From SIG440 sp045591035 (GTDB lineage: Bacteria > Bacillota > Clostridia > Monoglobales > Monoglobaceae): a stretch of DNA of 64,000 bases. The first letter of the stretch is position 1; each line of letters opens with the position of its first letter. Shown in pieces: positions 60,499-64,000 of this stretch. The notes under the pieces are model-generated. The model searched no databases. It was not told the DNA's origin and saw only the letters and a list, made by a program, of their open reading frames with translations. The DNA is taken from NCBI GenBank assembly GCA_045591035.1, contig JAZNSG010000003.1, positions 43,326-107,325 of the forward strand, written 5' to 3'. The position numbers and the translations under genes are program-made.

Positions 60499-62004
60499 GT
60501 GAGCGAAAACAACAGACAAAACGAACAAATTCAGCAACAAGATGTAGGACAGCTTGTGAAAGTAAGAAGAGAAAAGCTTGCAGAACTTCAGGAAATGGGA
60601 GAGAACCCATTTGAGATTACGACTTATGACAGAACTGCATACACAGCTGATATTATCGAAAAATTTGAGGAATATGAAGGAAAGGATGTCAGCATAGCGG
60701 GCAGACTTATGTCAAAGCGCGTTATGGGAAAGGCTTCGTTCTTTGATTTAAGAGACATAAATGGCAAGGTTCAGCTTTATGTCACTCGTGATGATATGGG
60801 TGAGGATACTTATAAAAAGTTTAAGAGACTTGACATAGGGGATATTGTTGGTGTTAGTGGTGAGGTTTTTAAGACTCAAAAGGGCGAGATTTCTGTGAGA
60901 ACAAAAGAATATGTTCTTCTCAGCAAGTCTCTTCAGCCACTTCCTGAAAAATTCCACGGAATGACTAACACAGATTTGAGATACAGACAGCGATATATTG
61001 ACCTTATTATGAATGAAGAGGTTAAAGATACTTTTATCAAGCGCTCGAAAATAATCTCTACCATTCGTAAGTACTTAGATGCTCAGGGCTTTATGGAGGT
61101 TGAGACTCCTATGCTTGTTTCAAATGCCGGTGGTGCTGCGGCACGTCCTTTTGAAACTCATTTTAATGCTCTTGATGAAGATTTTAAGCTGAGAATATCT
61201 CTTGAACTTTATTTGAAGAGGTTGATTGTTGGTGGACTTGAAAGGGTTTATGAGATTGGACGAGTTTTTCGTAATGAAGGCTTGGATACACGGCATAATC
61301 CGGAGTTTACTCTTATGGAACTATATCAGGCGTACACAGATTACCATGGTATGATGGAACTTACGGAGAATATGTATCGCTATGTAGCTCAGGAAGTTCT
61401 GGGCACAACAAAGATTTCGTATAACGGCATTGAAATGGATCTGGGTAAGCCATTTGAAAGAATAACAATGGTTGATGCGGTTAAGAAATATGCCGGTGTA
61501 GATTTCAATGAGATTAAGGACCTTGATGAAGCAAGAAAAGTTGCTGATGAAAAGCATGTTGAATATGAGAAGCACCACAAGAAGGGCGATATTCTGAACA
61601 GATTCTTTGAGGATTATGTTGAGGAGCATCTTATTCAGCCTACATTTGTTATGGACCACCCGATTGAGATTTCTCCCCTTACAAAGAAGAAGCCTGAGAA
61701 TCCTGATTATGTCGAAAGATTTGAGTTCTTTATGAATGGTTGGGAAATGGCGAATGCTTATTCTGAGCTTAATGACCCAATAGACCAGAGAGAGCGTTTT
61801 AAGGCTCAGGAGGAACTTCTTGCTCTTGGTGACAACGAGGCAAACTCCACTGATGAAGACTTTATGAAGGCATTGGAAATCGGTATGCCACCAACAGGTG
61901 GAATCGGATTTGGCATTGACAGAATGACTATGCTGCTTACTGACTCTGCTGCAATCCGTGACGTTTTGCTTTTCCCCACAATGAAGCCACTTGATAACAA
62001 ATAA
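60499..62004 (+). CDS. lysS: Lysyl-tRNA synthetase, class II
   Basis: A 501-aa class II synthetase: N-terminal OB-fold anticodon domain (about 60-175), motif 1 near GFMEVETPMLVS, motif 2 with YEIGRVFRNEG...HNPEFTLMELYQAY, and motif 3 GIGFGIDRMTMLL. Start is GTG after AGGAGT. It is complete and ends just before the AT-rich mobile-element edge, so any insertion site lies downstream of the intact gene. Confidence 0.96.
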   Translation: MSENNRQNEQIQQQDVGQLVKVRREKLAELQEMGENPFEITTYDRTAYTADIIEKFEEYEGKDVSIAGRLMSKRVMGKASFFDLRDINGKVQLYVTRDDMGEDTYKKFKRLDIGDIVGVSGEVFKTQKGEISVRTKEYVLLSKSLQPLPEKFHGMTNTDLRYRQRYIDLIMNEEVKDTFIKRSKIISTIRKYLDAQGFMEVETPMLVSNAGGAAARPFETHFNALDEDFKLRISLELYLKRLIVGGLERVYEIGRVFRNEGLDTRHNPEFTLMELYQAYTDYHGMMELTENMYRYVAQEVLGTTKISYNGIEMDLGKPFERITMVDAVKKYAGVDFNEIKDLDEARKVADEKHVEYEKHHKKGDILNRFFEDYVEEHLIQPTFVMDHPIEISPLTKKKPENPDYVERFEFFMNGWEMANAYSELNDPIDQRERFKAQEELLALGDNEANSTDEDFMKALEIGMPPTGGIGFGIDRMTMLLTDSAAIRDVLLFPTMKPLDNK

Positions 62005-62056
62005 TCAAAAAAGTGTAGTAAAATAGCGGGTTTGACGAGTTGACAAAATGAAAATA

Positions 62057-62084
62057 TACGCCAATTTACGCCAAACTTACGCCA
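62057..62084 (+). repeat. Three phased TACGCCA direct repeats
   Basis: TACGCCA occurs at 62057-62063, 62067-62073 and 62078-62084, spaced 10-11 bp, close to one helical turn. Such phased short repeats near an element end resemble arm-type binding sites of a tyrosine integrase or excisionase. The gap 62005-62222 otherwise holds a hairpin and no gene. Confidence 0.7.
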
Positions 62085-62128
62085 TAATATGCAAAAGGTT
62101 ATGCACTGAATAGGAACCTTAACTATTA

Positions 62129-62165
62129 AACTCCTTGCAATGATACTGTTGCAAGGAGTTGATTT
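62129..62165 (+). terminator. Hairpin terminator after lysS
   Basis: A perfect 12-bp stem AACTCCTTGCAA / TTGCAAGGAGTT around TGATACTG, then GATTTGTT. The weak T run makes termination less certain. It could end lysS transcription coming from the chromosome. Confidence 0.6.
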
Positions 62166-62222
62166 GTTAGATAGCACAGATATACAACATCATATTACTT
62201 TTTATGAAGGAGGTACACTATA

Positions 62223-63329
62223 ATGAATGCGCGACTTGCTGAATACAAGCATAAATGTAAAGTTTTAAAACAAATTCAATCCGAAAAGGCATTGTTTTTC
62301 AAGAGAGTTAACAATATACAAAATGTTTTAACAATATCCATCTCGGCATTTATTACATTTATTGGGTTTTCAGGAAAAGAAAAGATTGTCGAATTTTTGA
62401 GTTTTTCTTTAACACCTGAAAAGGCAACATGGATCAATACAAATAATATAGAATTTATATATAATATTTTGGTGTTTGTTTTGTTTTTTGAAATGATTCT
62501 TCATTTAATATTTCAATGTGGAGTTAAACAATTTGAAAGTGAGAGAGCTGTTCAATTGCTTTCATCGCTCATTAATGAAATAGATGATTTGCTATTAGGG
62601 ATATCAAAACCTATAAATGTTAAAACTTTGGAAATGATAAATTATAAATATACTTCAATAACGCAAATTATCCCATCTAATACAGATTCAGAATATAAAA
62701 AGGCCAAGAAAAAAATTTCAACACCTAAACCCAACTCTTTTAGTATATACGGCACTAATTATTTGACGATGTCAAAAAAAGAACAAGAGAAGTTTATTAT
62801 AGGCTTGATAGAAAACAATAATTCTGTACATAGCATTCTTTCAATATTAAGAGATGAAAACAAAAATTTATATTTGGGTGGAGGTATAATTAGAAATATC
62901 ATCTGGGATTATTTACACGGATTTACTGATCCAACGCCAATTGATGATGTTGATGTAATTTATTATGATGCACAAAATACAGATAAAGCATTTGATATAA
63001 AAATTGAGGAAAATCTTAAATCTATAAAACCAAATACTTTGTGGTCTGTTAAAAACCAAGGTAGAATGCATATAGCTAATAACGAACAACCATATGCTTC
63101 CCTTGAGGATGCCTTAATAAAATTTCCAGAAACTGTATCAGCAATACTTGTAAAACTTAATGATGATAACTCATATGAATTTATAGCTCCTTTTGGATAT
63201 GATGATCTTTTTAGGCTAATCGTGAGGCCCACCCCTCATTTTATGAGTAAATTAGATAAATATAGAGACAGAATTAACAAAAAGAACTGGAAACAAAACT
63301 GGAGTCATTTAGAAATGTTTTATATATAA
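62223..63329 (+). CDS. SLATT-like two-TM domain fused to NTP_transf_6 nucleotidyltransferase
   Basis: A 368-aa protein in two parts. Residues 1-125 look like a SLATT effector: a charged N-terminal helix, two membrane helices (about 33-50 and 76-97), then an amphipathic helix (ESERAVQLLSSLINEIDDLL). After a Lys/Ser-rich linker, residues about 195-368 match the NTP_transf_6 (PF06042/COG3575) family of Pol-beta-like nucleotidyltransferases: GGGIIRN (219-225), PIDDVDV with acidic residues 241-244, NQGRMH, SLEDAL, APFGYDDLF and VRPTP. SLATT domains are known partners of nucleotide-signal conflict systems. Target, product and trigger are unknown. The gene is very AT-rich and starts with GGAGG six bases before ATG. 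Confidence 0.85.
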   Translation: MNARLAEYKHKCKVLKQIQSEKALFFKRVNNIQNVLTISISAFITFIGFSGKEKIVEFLSFSLTPEKATWINTNNIEFIYNILVFVLFFEMILHLIFQCGVKQFESERAVQLLSSLINEIDDLLLGISKPINVKTLEMINYKYTSITQIIPSNTDSEYKKAKKKISTPKPNSFSIYGTNYLTMSKKEQEKFIIGLIENNNSVHSILSILRDENKNLYLGGGIIRNIIWDYLHGFTDPTPIDDVDVIYYDAQNTDKAFDIKIEENLKSIKPNTLWSVKNQGRMHIANNEQPYASLEDALIKFPETVSAILVKLNDDNSYEFIAPFGYDDLFRLIVRPTPHFMSKLDKYRDRINKKNWKQNWSHLEMFYI

Positions 63330-63340
63330 TTTGCATAATA

Positions 63341-63369
63341 AGTCGTATCAGAAATGGTACGGCTTTTTT
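63341..63369 (+). terminator. Terminator of the SLATT-nucleotidyltransferase gene
   Basis: AGTCGTA and TACGGCT (one G-U pair) form a stem around a 10-nt loop, followed by TTTTT. It separates this gene from the HTH gene. Confidence 0.75.
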
Positions 63370-63392
63370 GTTTGCAAAAAGGAGGTCATAAA

Positions 63393-63689
63393 ATGCAAAA
63401 ACTAAAAGGCAAATTTACAACTATACTCAATAAGATTATTACTGATAAAAGCATCAGTGGGAATGAATTCAGAATACTGTGTTATCTCTGTATGAGGTCA
63501 GGGAATGACAACTCCTGCTTCCCTTCGCTTGATACTATACATCAGGATACAGGTATTAGTTTATCAACTGTTAAAAATACGATACCCAAGTTGGTTGAGT
63601 CAGGTTACATAATCAAGGTAAATCGCAAAAAGAGCAATGGATGTTCCACATCTAATCTCTATCGGTTGACCGATAAAGTGCTTGAATAA
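63393..63689 (+). CDS. HTH_36-type helix-turn-helix protein of mobile elements
   Basis: A 98-aa DNA-binding protein with a winged helix (about 20-80): SGNEFRILCYLCMRSG, then FPSLDTIHQDTGISLSTVKNTIPKLVESGYI. This matches the HTH_36 domain common in replication-initiator-like proteins of plasmids and conjugative elements; it lacks a separate catalytic domain. Start ATG 63393 follows AAGGAGG; the longer frame from 63354 is not supported. It may regulate or initiate element replication. Confidence 0.82.
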   Translation: MQKLKGKFTTILNKIITDKSISGNEFRILCYLCMRSGNDNSCFPSLDTIHQDTGISLSTVKNTIPKLVESGYIIKVNRKKSNGCSTSNLYRLTDKVLE

Positions 63690-63890
63690 ATGGTGGTTGT
63701 TTTTTGACTTAGGTGGTGTGAAAAACGGCTACAAGTAATACTAAGTTAATAATAACATAGGGTTATTGGATAAGAATAATATAGGCAATAAAATAGTGTG
63801 ATGATTTAATTGATTGCACCTCTTATAGAGATTTGCAAATCAATTATTTTTTTATTCCAATATCCATGAAAATTATCAGGCACGAGAATT
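63690..63890. other. AT-rich gap with no clear gene
   Basis: Between the HTH gene and the hairpin cluster I see no convincing gene, promoter or RNA. A reverse-strand frame reaching 63806 is open but overlaps the hairpins and is listed among rejected items. Confidence 0.5.
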
Positions 63891-63900
63891 TGAGATTTTT

Positions 63901-63990
63901 CCCAGACTTGGTCTGGGGCAAGCATAGCGTCCGGCTGTCCGCCTGCCGCGTTGTGCCGCTCTGACGGCACACTATTCGGGCAGAAGCCCG
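63901..63990. other. GC-rich hairpin cluster, candidate oriT
   Basis: In 90 bp, three perfect inverted repeats occur: CCCAGAC/GTCTGGG (63901-63917), GTGCCG/CGGCAC (63953-63970) and CGGGC/GCCCG (63977-63990). The segment is GC-rich against AT-rich flanks. Such clusters are seen at transfer origins of mobilizable elements, just before mobilization genes. The relaxase that would prove it lies beyond the window. Confidence 0.45.
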
Positions 63991-64000
63991 GACCCACTTT

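Larger units (their letters stand above)
62005..64000. mobile_element. Edge of an integrative/mobilizable element (partial)
   Basis: From the lysS stop onward base composition turns clearly AT-rich, operon logic breaks, and the content becomes accessory: phased TACGCCA repeats, a two-TM effector/nucleotidyltransferase gene, a HTH_36-type protein of the sort carried by conjugative elements, and a GC-rich hairpin cluster at the end. No integrase, relaxase or second end is in the window, so the element type is inferred. The core attachment sequence was not identified. Confidence 0.6.

Noticed and set aside
62223..63329. Reading as a standard CBASS cyclase
   Set aside because: The nucleotidyltransferase core matches NTP_transf_6 rather than the CD-NTase family, and no cap effector or accessory CBASS genes are next to it.
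63806..63997. Reverse-strand open frame of about 63 residues at the window end
   Set aside because: It overlaps the three hairpins, its start is not supported, and the residues look like translated inverted repeats rather than a protein domain. Sequence beyond the window is needed.
1..64000. CRISPR arrays, insertion sequences and rRNA operons
   Set aside because: I saw no regularly spaced repeat-spacer pattern, no transposase gene and no 16S/23S sequence in the window.

Overview
The window looks like the chromosome of an anaerobic, low-to-moderate-GC Clostridia (Bacillota) bacterium, plausibly of the Oscillospirales/Ruminococcus-like groups; the exact taxon cannot be fixed from sequence alone. 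Reasons: a complete Rnf complex, DnaD/DnaI-type replication proteins, RNase M5, a zinc-type L31, SLH-domain surface proteins, FtsEX with a CwlO/PcsB-like partner, a DUF6472 protein, strong sigma-A-type promoters with 17-bp spacers, and many TTG/GTG starts with good Shine-Dalgarno sites. It is gene-dense and mostly housekeeping, with a horizontally acquired edge at the right end.

Layout. 1-10.5 kb (+): the tail of an unidentified gene, rnmV, an OPT transporter with a PqqD-like protein, the rpsF-ssb-rpsR operon, then an SLH amidase, a U32 protein and a 967-aa SLH protein. 10.5-16.2 kb (-): an arginine operon argC-argJ-argB-argR-argD-argF with candidate ARG boxes at its promoter. 16.4-19.1 kb (-): rpmH-rnpA-yidD-yidC-jag. 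From a divergent promoter pair at 19.2-19.4 kb a run of + genes continues to 29.3 kb: dnaA, mnmE, a DnaD-like gene, a DnaI-like loader and rnfCDGEAB. 29.3-33.6 kb: a 58-aa DUF6472 gene, a calcium-type P-ATPase, a PflX-like radical SAM gene and tRNA-Ala. 33.6-40.3 kb: a surface-glycan cluster of three glycosyltransferases, a pyruvyltransferase/FrhB fusion and a flippase. 40.3-43.6 kb (-): a PHP phosphoesterase, rpmE, aroQ, aroK (behind a leader terminator) and a DUF421 protein. 43.7-46.1 kb: an unusual operon of a SpoIID-like/peptidoglycan-binding protein and two partners. 46.1-62.0 kb: trmB, infC-rpmI-rplT (ATA start, attenuator-like leader), a FolT-like ECF component, an rRNA/tRNA methyltransferase, dprA, topA, a PucR-type regulator, ftsE-ftsX-M23 peptidase, ctpA, an unknown gene, greA and lysS.

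Right edge, 62.0-64.0 kb: composition turns AT-rich directly after lysS. Three helically phased TACGCCA repeats, a fused SLATT (two-TM effector) plus NTP_transf_6 nucleotidyltransferase gene, a HTH_36-type protein and a GC-rich hairpin cluster resembling a transfer origin point to one end of an integrative/mobilizable element. The SLATT-nucleotidyltransferase fusion is the best candidate for an undescribed conflict or defence gene.

Functional links: the arg operon converts acetylglutamate to citrulline under a self-encoded ArgR; the rpmH-to-jag cluster couples ribosome protein supply, RNase P and membrane insertion; Rnf couples ferredoxin oxidation to ion pumping; FtsEX with the M23 protein and the SLH amidase remodel the wall; the glycan cluster probably builds a surface polymer.
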